Assembly: GCA_018389105.1 (NCBI GenBank)
Contig: JACATO010000321.1
Coordinates: forward strand, 1,020,001 to 1,084,000
Source: Nautilus pompilius
Lineage: Eukaryota > Mollusca > Cephalopoda > Nautilida > Nautilidae
Direction: 5' to 3'
DNA: 64,000 nt
The translations under genes and the position numbers were made by a program. This document shows positions 19,731 to 31,661 of the stretch, in pieces. Numbering within the stretch: the stretch's first letter is position 1; each line of letters begins with the position of its first letter. The notes beneath the pieces are model-generated. The model saw only the letters and a list, made by a program, of their open reading frames with translations, was not told the DNA's origin and did no database searches.

Positions 19731-21195
19731 AGGTATTTTTTAAGTCGTTACCTGTTAGTTGTTAATATTTAATGTAAATTTTAAATCTGCACTATTGATA
19801 TTCCTTTTTTTGGAATATTTTATCTTTCTAATCAGTTTTCAGGGTTCTTATATTCTACAACCTTGATGTATTTAGTTGGTAAGATTCTAGATACCCGCCG
19901 GGGAGATCGCCCTTAGTGGAGCTGCTCAGGAGCAGAGTTAGAGCACCATGTCCATATGACGTGGTGATCGATCGACCATAATCCGAGGGTTGGTCAGTTC
20001 GGTTAATACGTATTAAATGACTGGAGCTCAAATCGTTCTCTCTAAATAATAAATCACCGATAACTTTTCTTTCTTAGCTACATAAATTATTATCTAAGAG
20101 AGTTGTAATTATTTTCCTTGTTTTCTGTCTAGTGTTGATAGGTAGGTTTACTTTAGGATCACCAATCAGTAGTTTGGGAAATTGCCAGTGAAATCGATTA
20201 CTTATAGTTCGTAGAAGGAAGTGGAAAAAATGGGCCACAAGTTGGCAGCTGACTGCAGTCCTACTGCACGGAGCCTCGTCTCCAAGACGACCATTGAAAG
20301 GATTTAGAGGACATTGGCTTGATATGTTGGTAACTGGTCACGAGCTCATCATTAGTCCTTAAAATAAGAAAAAGTTGCTTAATTGGGAAAAAGTAATCAA
20401 GATTACACAATTTGACGTGTAGCTGTAATTATGTGTGGCTCCGATCGAAGGGAGTCTGAAGAAAGATTTTGTGTAGAGGTTTTTTGATGGGTTCACAGAT
20501 GAAGGAACTTCAGAGATTCTAATGTTCGAAAGTTAATCAGAATCGACGGATTCATTTTTAAAAAAAAAAAAAACACAGAGAGAGAGAGGATGCGATGCTG
20601 CAGCATCGTGCCAGTCTTTCTTGGCTTTGATCGACAGCTTTTGAGTCAAGACCTCAAACACGCCGTAAAGCCCAATCAAAAGCTCCACATTTAAAAAAAC
20701 AAAACAACATGGATGTAGTTATGCTGGGATCGGCTCCCTCAATTTCTACACCTTAGACCTGTTCGGTCAGCTGTCTAAGACGAGCCAGATATGAGAGTTA
20801 AGAATAGAGGTCGACTGGTAATATTTTTACGGTTCCTGAATAATCGGGGAAATTAGTAGCTGGAATGTGTAGAAATTTTAATAAGAAAACAGCCATTCAG
20901 CGAAACAGGAAAACATTTTGATGAAAAAATTCTGCGATAGAGTAGAATGGAGTTCGCCTGACCTCCCTCGCGATAGAAAAGATCTCTCTCTTCACTGTGC
21001 AGACCTGTCATTCGTTAGCTTGTAATCTTTTTTATTTGGCTAAAATTTATAAACTCTGGGTGATATATTTCCCCCTTCTATTGATCCAAGTGCTTCGATC
21101 GTTTTTGGAACTTCAGATTATCGCAGTTGTCGACCAGGACTCGATTTTATAAAGCAGAAATCGATACAAGTTTAGCGGTACGGAGCCAGCGGTTC
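19731..21195. other. Non-genic DNA
   Basis: No long frame was recognised. A weakly tRNA-like stretch around 19,895-19,985 was not convincing. There is a poly-A tract near 20,560. Confidence 0.45.
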
Positions 21196-21276
<81 letters not shown>

Positions 21277-21328
21277 AGAAGAAGAAGAAGAAGAAGAAGA
21301 AGAAGAAGAACAACAACAACAACAACAA
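21196..21328. repeat. Compound AAT / AAG / AAC microsatellite
   Basis: Three trinucleotide runs follow directly: (AAT)n at 21,196-21,247, (AAG)n with one slip to about 21,309, then (AAC)n to 21,328. All share AA and differ only in the third base. Translation in one frame gives Asn, Lys/Arg and Thr runs, which are artefacts. Confidence 0.97.
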
Positions 21329-22303
21329 ATATTATCAGTTTATCAATGAAGGAAGAAAAACTGTATTATTGCTCATTTTTATTAAAATGGAAAACTGATT
21401 TTCACAGGTGTAGGACCGGCCTTCGAGATAGGGGGGGTAGACGCCCCTGACGACTTCCGCAGACTCTGCTGCCATCTGCAAATAGCGATGGAGCTGCCAA
21501 ACGTCGGGGAACCTGCGCTGTTTCTCCAAACGAGACCGGAAACGACGAGGTGACACGTGACAGACTTTTACCGGAGTCTCTGGTAACCGCAATGAACAGT
21601 GGACGAGTTCGAAACGTCAGCTAACTGACGACCAGCTCGTCTGAGTCTTACAGAGCGGAACTTTTGATCGATTATATCGATCTTTAGGACCGCGAAGACG
21701 TGGGAAGCTTTCTCGACGCTGCAGTAGTTTTCCTTGTTTGGAGCTGACGGAGTCTTCAGCACTCACGTGACCTCCGCCAGTATCAGTGAGGCTGCCTTAT
21801 GTTTATTTAATTACTAAAGAAAGGTAATGACGAAGAGAACAACCAGAGGGGAGACAGAGGAGTCAGATAATCGAAAAGATCGAATAAAAGTATCCGCGCC
21901 GATCATTCTTGGCTTGGTGCCGCTGGCAGAGCACACACGCGAAATCCGATCGTTGAACACGTGACATTTTCTCCGAGCATTTTTCGGGGGCACTCGTGAC
22001 AGATAACCCGTTCATCCAGATACAAAGAGCGACTTCGGATCGCAGGGAGGTCCGCACGTCCCCCCCCCTCTTCCCGGTCCCTCCCAGGTCCCCTCCTCGG
22101 AACAGACCTCTCTCTCTCTCTCTCTTGTACGTCCCCGGGAGCTGGGAGAGAAAACCTATTTTAGTTGACAGACAAAAGGGATGCTTCCGTGACCTCCGTG
22201 ACCTCGCCAGCAAAGTCCGGCCGCTGTATCGATTCCCACTCCGCGTCGGTCGCCCTTTGATGCCGCCCGGCTCGAAGAGAACTTTTCGACTGAGGACCCC
22301 GTC
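21329..22303. other. GC-richer non-coding flank of the LINE relic
   Basis: More GC- and CpG-rich than most of the window, with a short TC repeat at about 22,111-22,124 and a C run near 22,060. Overlapping frames on both strands have no recognisable domain. It may include the 3' untranslated region of the neighbouring minus-strand LINE, but no poly-A or repeat tail marks an end. Confidence 0.35.
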
Positions 22304-22549
22304 CTAGGTCAGGTGAAGGCTTGCCTCTGTCGGAAGCGCATTTAAAACCTGCAAAGTTAACCCTTTGCCCCGCGGGCGGCCTAATGTCTGGCTAAATAAC
22401 CACGCGTTCGATAATGTTTCCCTGTCAAACGTAAGAAACGTCTGCCCAGAGAAGGGCAGGAAGTTCGCGAGACGACCCCTTTTCAATATGAGGGCTGAAC
22501 CTAAAGTCTGTCGCAAACGAGACGTTGGTTGGGTGCTATAAATTTCCAT
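22304..22549 (-). pseudogene. Possible LINE ORF2 C-terminal remnant
   Basis: An 81-codon frame contains GRLANFLPFSGQTFLTF, which resembles the short 'gfl.f.eL' segments near the end of L1/Tx1-type ORF2 proteins. It lies about 120 codons beyond the GGLNMVN block, a fitting distance and strand. The match is weak, and position is the main support. Confidence 0.35.
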
Positions 22550-22859
22550 TCGTCCTGACCTTCCGTCCTATAGAGAGAGCACCGAGTGGATGGTTTACCG
22601 CGGATGTCAGACGTATATCCGTCTACCCCACAACTTTTGGAGTTTGCCCTCCGCGGCTGCCATGGAAGTGGCCCCCGAGTTGCCGCACCTCCCGATAGAG
22701 GGACTGAGAGTCGCGCCGTGTTCCGCCAGGCTTGCTCTTAGTCCGTACTTTTAAGCTGATCGGTGGGGTCTGTAAGGTCCCTGCTAAGCTCTTAGGGGCT
22801 ATCCCAGGCCGGCCGTGCCGTTATCCATATTGATTCATTAGCTACCTGGTGGGAGAAAA

Positions 22860-23845
22860 GTATCTGTTACTTTATCATACTAGCAACATCATCTGTGATA
22901 TCTGGCACGTTTTTAAGCACCGACTTTTCCTCGCCATGTTGACCATGTTTAATCCACCCGTGCGCCGTAGAAGATGGATCACCTGCTTATTCACCAGGTG
23001 TTTGCGCCCTTGCCACAAGAACCCAACCAGGCCAGCTTCAACGTCGGTACGCACCCAGTCTGGAAGTCCTGTGATAAGGATGGGCGAGGAACTAGGCCAT
23101 TGATTACAGTTTCCTTACCTACGCAGTTAAGGCGACGGGCTCGCCAACCTTTTAACTTACTTTTAATGTCTTCAGCTGGTGTCTGCCAGTTGTCTTCATC
23201 TACGTCCGTGTGGCTACTGGAGTGAACACCCCACCTAACACTAAGAGAGCCCAGCCGCGCCTCTTCTGTTCTCCTTTCGTAGGTCCTCGAGCGGTTCCAG
23301 CTTATCAAAACCTTCCGACAGACTCTCCGCGTTCAGCAGGATGATCGTGGTGTAGTCGAAATACTGGATTATCTTAGATTTCGAGTTATCGGTTATTGGT
23401 ATCCCGGGGGGGGGGGTGGGATAGCCATGCGGCATTCCACAAAGTTTAAGTGAAGTAAGCCTACTGACCAATTCTTGACATAACTTAATCCGGATAACGA
23501 ATAATACCTTAATTCAAACCCTATAATCGCGGTTTAGGGCTCTAATTGGCCTCCAATTATTCAGGCAGTGTCGCTGCGCTGACTAGGCGAGAGAGCCTTC
23601 TGCTGGAATGCACCATTAGCTACAGCGGTAAGATTGCTACCTAATGGATATCCGAGCCATTTATGTAACTCGGGCGTGAGGCCGTCGCTCCCTGGCGATC
23701 TATCGCTAGTTAATGCCAGAATGGACTTTTTTTTACTTTTCTTTCTGTTACGGCCTCTACGGAATGCATCCGTACACCGTAAGTTGTTTGGAAGGGTGTT
23801 CTGAACCTGATACTGTTCAGTCATCTTAGTTTTTAGATCATTCAT
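22860..23845 (-). pseudogene. LINE reverse transcriptase, broken
   Basis: Successive minus-strand blocks match a non-LTR reverse transcriptase. RSPGSDGLTPELHK (about 23,701-23,660) and then ALSPSQR correspond to the usual 'sPGpDGl..Efyk ... G.lp.s.r' start. NNWRPIRALNRDYRV (about 23,560-23,516) corresponds to 'NWRPIsLLn.DYKi'. Next, QYFDYTTIILLNAESLSEGF (about 23,366) corresponds to the 'QyADDTtlll....sl..af' catalytic region. LKGWRARRLNCVGKETVING (about 23,152-23,093) corresponds to 'l..W..R.Lsl.GK..vin'. GGLNMVNMARKS lies near 22,950. The region normally holding the first catalytic Asp is largely deleted between 23,500 and 23,390. The ADD motif reads FDY, so the enzyme is dead. At least two frameshifts are needed to connect the blocks. 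Confidence 0.85.
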
Positions 23846-24185
23846 TAGTTTACTTATCGCAAGAGTCCTTTCTAATCTGCAGACGGTTTTACTACTTTCT
23901 TATTTGGCCTTGGACCGGGGCCTTTTGCTTTTGAGCTAGTAACCCTGTTGACTCCTATTTAATCGAATTAATTCTGTCTAGCCCGGTGCTGGATTGACCC
24001 CTCCCACCGTTCTTAGTCGGGAACCTATTTAGTCGCTTTCTCCGGGGTTTCTAGAAGGATTGGACACTTCCCAAGCTCCCAGTCGCCTGGGAGCAGTAAT
24101 CTCCCCAGCAGATCACGTTGTGCGTGACTTTCTGTAGATCCGCGAGTTTAACGCCGACATAATAAACTCTGTCGCTACACTACAC

Positions 24186-24443
24186 CTACCAGGTCAAGGG
24201 TGCGTGATTTAGTGTTTGGGAATTTGGTTCAATGCCACGATCAGCCTGACTACAGCAGCCATCTGAGCTGAGCTTCAGCTTTGAGCGGAATAAGATGACT
24301 ATTCCGCGTTTTCTTCCTGCGGGTCTAAACTGCATTTCAACCGGGCGAATTCCAAGTCCACTTCTTCCTGACCACCGAGATGGAGCTTCTGCGGGAAAAG
24401 GACATGTGTTGGTGTTAATTAGATTACCCAAAAAAGCGTCCAA
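24186..24443 (-). pseudogene. Possible LINE endonuclease fragment
   Basis: An 85-codon minus-strand frame contains GRKRGIVILFRSKLKLSSDG, similar to the 'srGVaiLf.p.l' segment of LINE apurinic-type endonucleases. It lies upstream of the reverse transcriptase remnant in the expected order. A GDW-like segment in another frame (about 24,100-24,070) could be the later 'GGDFN' motif. Catalytic residues could not be confirmed because the reading is broken. Confidence 0.5.
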
Positions 24444-24899
24444 ATGCGATTTACATTTAGTAAGTGTTGTTCATTATCACGAATCATGGAGGCTGGAGCT
24501 ACGATGGGGTTAGCAGGAGTCAAAACCAAGAGGGTTATCTAAATGGAAGGACCAACCCAAGCTCCCACTTGGATGGATTTGCCCGGGTCACCATCGCCAA
24601 ACGATTGAGCTACCACTTTGGCTTCTTGGACCGACTGCGGACAGGCGCCGCAGTATTGTTCAGGCTGCTCCCTTTACTGTAGCTGAAGAACCTCAGTTTT
24701 CTCCTTTGTCCTTTCTTATTGTGCCTGGTGTAGCCGCTGGCTGAGACGTGTCGACGGAGGCTTCCTTTCATTGCCCTTGCTGTCAATGGCAGCATTCGGC
24801 GCTGCTGGACCCCCGCGATGTCTCTGCTAGTTTAGAAGGCACCTCTGTGGGCCCCTTCCGTGATCGTTTCTTCCGCAGCTGCAGCCGCCGGGTCTGAAC

Positions 24900-25740
24900 C
24901 CTCTACCACCACTGCTGCCTCTTTCGTGTCAGTCGGTTCGTTACAGGACTGAAGCGTATGGCCCCTATACTCCAGCAGTCACGCGCCGCGGAAAGGGCTT
25001 CCTTCCTCGTCAGGGACACATCTGACAGCTTGCCGCTCTTATGCGGGGCAGGTGACATGGCGCATTCTGCCAGGAACTGCCCTGGCTCATGTTCTGGGGT
25101 TAACAGAGTCAAGATCCTCACCTTTACTCAGGATTTGGAATTGGCTCCCAACATAACAGACCCCATACCTGCACCTTCAGAGGGGTTCTGGAAATCACCT
25201 CGGCAATCTCTCACCAGACTTGCGAACCATTTCAGTCACCTGACCAGGTTTTCCTGGTTCACTCGCCGGGTTGCCCCTGCCGTCATTATCGCATGCCCAC
25301 CCTCACAGGGGCGACACCAAGAGCTTGTCCATAAATAAGGACGATCTCTTCCTCTCTGCTTCCAGCGACATCTTGGTGGAGGGTGGCATTGGTACACGTA
25401 GTCGCAGCAGCATGACGTTGTTTCAGAGGATGCCTTAGACTCGAAGGCGGTACTGTCATCTCGCTTTCGGAGAAAGATGCGACGAGTCTTTTTACACATC
25501 TTCGCAAAAAAGGTTGCAAAGCTCTCGTCATTCTCCCCGTCATCGGAGTCCGGGCTGACCGACTTCTGGCCTCCAGCATTCGCGTACGACTTCCTAGTTT
25601 CCGATGCCTCTTTCCCCGAAAGTTCATCTCCAGGCGTTGCCCTGATCGGCCAGCAGGCTCCGAAACCAGAGCAGTGAGTCCACATCTCTTTCTGCTACAA
25701 CATTTGTTCACTAAATTCAAATTTTTTTCGACTTTCACTT
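24900..25740 (-). pseudogene. Possible LINE ORF1 remnant
   Basis: Two overlapping minus-strand frames of about 150 codons (25,236-25,685 and 25,286-25,738) and a 72-codon frame (24,903-25,121) lie just 5' of the endonuclease-like block. No CCHC knuckle or RRM could be recognised. The call rests on position, GC content and the hydrophilic composition of the frames. It may instead be 5' untranslated or unrelated sequence. Confidence 0.3.
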
Positions 25741-28700
25741 ACCTGTCAAAAACGGTAAAACCCACAAGTTACTTTGTAGAATCTCCTGATTAATAGCTCG
25801 TTCTTCGCAAAAATTCTCGGTCCAGGCAGCAGTGCTACACTAGGAGGCCTTCATTCTACGAACTCAAACTGAAAAATCGTCGATGCTCCAATAGCTGTTC
25901 CAGTGAAAATTTCTGCTGCTGTGTGAGAGTCGAAGTAAATGGGCTTAGAAGATCAAAGGTCTGGCACGACAGACAGAACCGGGAGACGCAGATACCAGCA
26001 ATGTCGAGGTTCTAACTGAACTATTAAAAGACGGTATCTACATAATTGGTATTTTATTTCATGGAGATGAGTTAAAAAAAAATATTTTCCAATTACATTT
26101 TCGCTATTTTCCCTATGATCCAGCTACCCACAGCCATTGTTCCGGCCTCTCACTTTGTTTTCCTTTTCCAAATATACACAAATACCAGGTGTAAATCGGA
26201 ATTACAGGGATTTAAAAGTCGAAGAGAAGCATAAGTTTTGTTTGTTCTAAAGTTAATCTTTCATCGTTTTTAAAATATATACTGAGTGTTAAAGTAAGTA
26301 TTGTGTACCTCATTTCCTTTCTCGTACCGGTATTATAGAAATCCAGATTACCACTACAAATACGCGTTCTATTATCGTTTCCAGTTTTTCTGAGATTTTT
26401 TTAACGACCTGGAGTTTTGTCATTATTATTATAGAGTTACTTTTATCTGCATACCATAAAAAACAGCATCAAAAACAAAACCATGGAACCGTCTATTCGA
26501 CATATTAAAGAACCGAATATATATATATATATATATATTTCCTGTGATTGCCCACTGATGCTCACTTTCCGATAAGCATCAGGTGTCTTGTACTTTTTCT
26601 CATTGACCAACAAAATATGTTTAGTCCGAAGCCGTATGAAATTCTAAATAAGTTGTACAAACGTAATTCTTCACCTGAAGCCGCTAGTTACAGCCTGGAA
26701 ATTCTTCGGAATCTATGTTAAGATGAATTAAAAAATTACTTTTACTAAAGCGATTTATATTAGATGCACGGTTAGAGTTTGAATCAGATTCAGTATATAT
26801 CAGTATTTCGACTTGGCTTCATTGCTGGATTGTTTAATCACTTATCAAAAGCCACTCGGGTCCAGAGACTCTTCGCTTGTGTTTTTTCCAGGTCTTTCGA
26901 AGTTAGAGTTAAATACCAGCAGCACAAGCGCCCTTGTCTCGCCATGTTTAACACGAGGACTTTAAACGTTGAAATATTCTATAGAATTCAATCCGGGGAT
27001 AGCCCAGATGATGTTGCGCTATTTAAACGATGCTGTGTGATTTGTCAGAGACCTTGGACTACCAGAATTAAGGCATATTTAATGCTGCATTGTGTAAGCA
27101 GTAGTCAGCACCGCCCTAAATAGCCATCCACGGTCACAAGTTGGCACCAGCTCACGACGCCTCTTGGATTGTACAAACTTGAGCATTGCGTTTCCCAAAA
27201 ACGTCAGCACGGTGCAGGAGTAACTGATGGAAACGCCTGCTTAGAGAAAGAGGGATAAAATCTTTGCTTGACTGATTCAGCAGTCAGTTCTGGTCGGTGA
27301 CAGGCGCGGGGCGGACCGTTAGTTTTACAGATCAGTCAGGCAAACTGAGAAGAGTATTACACATCGACAAGACTGACAAACGTCTTGGTTTGCCCCCATG
27401 CATTGAAAAGTAACCCCTCGCTTCTACTTCAACAGGTTAATCTTCACTTTAGGTCGACGACCGAACCCTTGGCCGCCTGGTAGCTGTACTAGCTTCATGT
27501 CTCACTTGATCTGGTGCGCGAGCTGACCTTGCCGGATGGCTTGTTTTTCCATGTGTTGAATCCCTGATCTTCTGAATAAGTTAGATATTTCTCGTACAAG
27601 CTTCGAAGGTTCTAGTTCTAGTTAATGCGGGGTTTCTCATGAGGAGGCGATGGGGTACTAACTGTCATCGGAACCTCTACAGACAGACCTCCAGAGAGTT
27701 CTTCTGACCATCGGAATTCTTTTGTGCCTGAAGATTAGTTTTCTAACAACGGTGAGTGTGTGAAAGTCTCTCCTCGCCCCGGGCCCTGGTTCAGCCAAAA
27801 TGTCTTTCTTACTTCACTCTAGAAGATACAGACGTAAAATCTAAACTAATCATAACTGCCATAAGCGCTCGGCTGGCTTAACATCTGTAATCCACAAATG
27901 GACCATAAATAAGTTTAGAAACTGGGGTCTTCCCTGCGCAGGCGCATAGTTTGTGTCAGGTGCGCGGACATGGCGGAGTTTGCTTTGCTTCTCTAACTGA
28001 CCGGGTCATGGACGGATGGAACGTGAGTAGAATTCTCAAAACCTGTCAGCCACACGTCGGTTGCTAGAACCGGTCTGGCTTCCTTGAGCTTCGAGTGCAT
28101 TGATAACATAACGACAGACGAGCCTTGCTTTCGCTGCGTGAGTCTCCTTCCGTTTGCTGTTGGAAAGACATTTCATGTCGGGGTAGATTTTTGTATAGAC
28201 CAGTCTGCGGATATAGTAATCCTCCTGTTCCTGGTGGCGAGTCGTTCTGACCGTCGCGGGTGAACTTAATTTTGGTCAAAGAAGAAAATAAGGCAAGTTT
28301 ACACCAGAAAGTCGTCCCCTCCACCACCAGCTATGTCTGGGGTCCTCGATTGTTATTGATTTCTTTTGTTTCGATATTGTATTGATGTGAACATTAAGCA
28401 GTCTGTCGGCAGTACTAACGTTTATACTGGAGTTGCTCTGACAGAGACTGTGGTGGGTTTTAGATGAATCTGAATAATTTTAATTACTCGAGTGGTGAAA
28501 TAAAAATGATATTTAATACTCAAAATGTAAAATTATGCAAATAAGAATCAAATATCGCGATCAGTATCTTATGCCAGACACTTCGTTTTTTTTTTAAAAA
28601 AATATGTGAAGTTATTATTAATAGATCTTAAATCATAGAACAATTATTTCAGGTTAACACAATGCCAGAAATATCTAACCGATCAAATTTATAATTAGTA

Positions 28701-31454
28701 CAATTTCTACATCTTTAAGTCGCCCACCTATAGAAGGTGCGTGTCATTCGGCATATCTTCGGTAAACTGTTTGCAGTTTTAAGATTTAGAGTTTGTTGGA
28801 AAACATTTAAATATTAGACCTAATTCAGATTTTTCAAAATAATTAAATATCTTGGCTTGTACTCAATCGAATTACTTTGAATGACATGAAAGGTAACTAC
28901 CATTGATTTCAACTATTTCCTTCTTCGCTTTGATATTAAAACCTCTCTGACTTATTCTGGCCGTTTTAGTATCAGAAATCTATTAATACGGCTTCGTTTG
29001 TATTTTTCAGATGGTAATTTGCAATTCAGAGGCAAAAGTGACCAGTGACGGAATACACAGAATGACAGACTTGTTATAATAATTATAATATAATGATCCT
29101 GGTACAGTGAAGTGTTGCAGTGGTAAAGGAAAAAACAATAATTTAGCTTTTTTTTAACCTCAGAATTTAATAATAATGCATTTTCTGCTTCTGTATTTAC
29201 TTTAAAACGAAGTTTATATCATCAGATCCGTAAGCCAGAACGAATACGCAGTAAGAAGAACACACAAACAGAAATATCCGAGCATCGTTACCCTGTCTAC
29301 TGGTCAGGAGTTCCTCGCGATATATCGCTACGTCAGTCAGCGATACTATATGACAGGAAGTAGAGGGCGCACTTACTTGTTAGCGGCTGAGAGTTTAACG
29401 TAACTGGCTAGCGTTTGGCGGCGCCGACAGCTTCCCTTCCCTTCCGGTGTACTCTTCTCGTCAGGGGGGTTTTAAAGTATTCAACGGGGAAATAAACGGC
29501 CCGGAGTTATTCGCGATTACCTCCAGGTCGGCTGTTTCGTTTGTACGAATCCTGTTTGGAAATCCGCTTCGCCACGCTAAGCTTTCGCTATGCATTGTGG
29601 GATTTCTATAAGATGACAATGGCTCCGGCCAACTTAAAGCGACGACGGTCTGGTGGGTAAAAAGAAGAAAAAAAAAGTCTTTAAAATAGTCCCCGAATCT
29701 GGAGCAAAATACAGCTTTAAAAGTCAAGCAAGTGAGGCGTCAGTCTGCGTTCTGCCTTTAATGCGAGGATATTTTACATTCGGAACAATTTGATGAATTA
29801 TCGTGTCCTGCTCGTTGCCGTGGAAACAAAATGGTTTGACCCATTTCTACACACTGGCATTTCTGCCCAGGAGCCATCCATTGACTGTTGCTATTAATCT
29901 CGCAGAGCTAATCAATGAAGAAGGTAGGAAAAGCGCTCGATATTTCCTCAGTAGCGATAGTTCGTGGGTCTACAAGCAGAGATGCCACCACTTTCGGGAA
30001 AGGGGTCGTGCATTTATAGCGCAGCAGCCAGCATTTTCAATCTAAACAACGCTTTTTAGTAACGAACTAAATAGATTATATAAACCCCTTGCATAATTTT
30101 GGGGGTGAAGCGTGCAGCCTGAGTATTTACAGGGTATTTATCCTTATACCCACCCAGAAAATAAGCATACTTGATGTCAATATTTCTTAAAGGTGTCTGT
30201 ATCGATGGCGATTGATGAAAGGGAAACAGTTCTCAAAGTGGGCTAGGTAAATGATGATTCAATCTTCACAAGTCTATTGGCAAAAGTCGACAGTATCCTG
30301 AGCGATAGCAGGAAATTTCACAAGAGACCTTAATTGTGATACATTATTAGTCCGATGGCATGACAGATAGCAAAGAAAGTTGGGATCTCTGAAGAAGGTC
30401 TCTGTTGTGTGCTCTTCGGCATTTATCTAAAATTGGCAAATTCTGTAATAGAGAAGGGTGTGGAGGCAAGAAAATTTCTTCTTAGTCAGAAAATTGTTAT
30501 ATAGTAGTGTCTCAAATTACAGTAATTGCTAATAGCTCCAGAGACAAGCCAGCGCCCTCTGTTAATATAGGCGCCATTTTAGGAATTCCGAAACTTTTTC
30601 AAATTTTTGCTGTTCAAAAACCGTTACTTAAATTCCCATAAAGCATTTTATTCATCTGTCGAGAATTAAAGCAAAGCAGAGATACCACTATAGTGATCTG
30701 GTGGTTTTAAGAATATCTCTTCTATTTGGCTAGCAAGTATCACCATAGAATGCCGGGAATTTGACAATGGTATCCAAGTAGTTTCCAATGCTTACGGTAA
30801 AACGACATTTTGTCTCAGAATGAAATCAATTTAAAATGGCGCAGGTGCTTCCACAGTGCACGAGGGGATTATATCGCTATTTTAATATTCTTCATTCTTT
30901 GTGTTATCATCAGTAAGTTGTTTCTTATTCTTTTCTATCTGCCTGCTTAAGATCTGCAACTTTTTAAAAAGACTATGAAAGCTTATGTGTCTGCTTTCCA
31001 TTTGGTTTGTATCTTTATTTTCTTTTTTGCAATGAAGTTTCTTTCTGTTTCTCTTCACTTTGTTGATCTGTGAGAATTTTTTTGTTGTTGCTTTTATTTT
31101 CTCATGTGCTGATTTATCTGATAGTTATTGTTGTCGTGGCTTTTCTAAACACACTAATAAAATAACGTACTTGGTGATATAGAAATAACCGAAAAATTGA
31201 ATTTTATTCCATTAACAATGAATTGAAGGAGAAAAAAAAACATTTAGAAAGGAAAAGAATGTCTGCCAGAGACAAAAAAGAAAAATCTTGTTTTTAACAA
31301 TCAGCTGTGGATTCTTGTCAGGCAGAATCCATTTACTGGGCCAGCGAACTCTGCCAAGATTCCACAGCGTGGAAAGTTGGCATTTTGTTCTGTAATATTT
31401 CAAAGTGGATTCTAAAATGCTTGAACTTAGTTGCAAGATTCTGGCTCTCGTTCT
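25741..31454. other. Non-genic DNA
   Basis: AT-rich with an AT dinucleotide run at about 26,517-26,540 and several A/T homopolymers. A 114-codon plus-strand frame at 26,779-27,123 and an 88-codon minus frame at 29,461-29,727 have no recognisable domain. No RNA gene, transposon end or tandem array was identified. Confidence 0.4.

Positions 31455-31661
<207 letters not shown>

Larger units (their letters stand above)
22304..25740 (-). mobile_element. Degenerate non-LTR retrotransposon (L1/Tx1-like)
   Basis: Read on the minus strand, scattered frames line up in LINE order: a possible ORF1 remnant (about 25,740-24,900), an endonuclease-like block (about 24,443-24,190), reverse transcriptase blocks (23,845-22,860) and a possible ORF2 C-terminus (22,549-22,304). 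Frameshifts and stops separate the blocks, and part of the reverse transcriptase core is missing. The segment is more GC-rich than its surroundings. The boundaries are approximate: no poly-A tail or target duplication was found. The L1/Tx1 assignment rests on the NWRPI and 'W..R.L...GK..VIN' signatures and is less certain than the LINE call. Confidence 0.8.

Noticed and set aside
19895..19985. tRNA-like D-arm (GCTCAG...GTTAGAGC) and a pairing CCATG/CGTGG arm
   Set aside because: The anticodon loop would be nine bases, no T-arm follows and the acceptor ends do not pair.
21127..21450. Asn/Lys/Arg/Thr-rich frame of 107 codons
   Set aside because: Produced entirely by the AAT/AAG/AAC microsatellite.
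24958..25338. 126-codon plus-strand frame
   Set aside because: Antisense to the minus-strand LINE relic. GC-rich DNA leaves the opposite strand open.
26779..27123. 114-codon plus-strand frame
   Set aside because: No recognisable domain, no codon bias and no transposon context.
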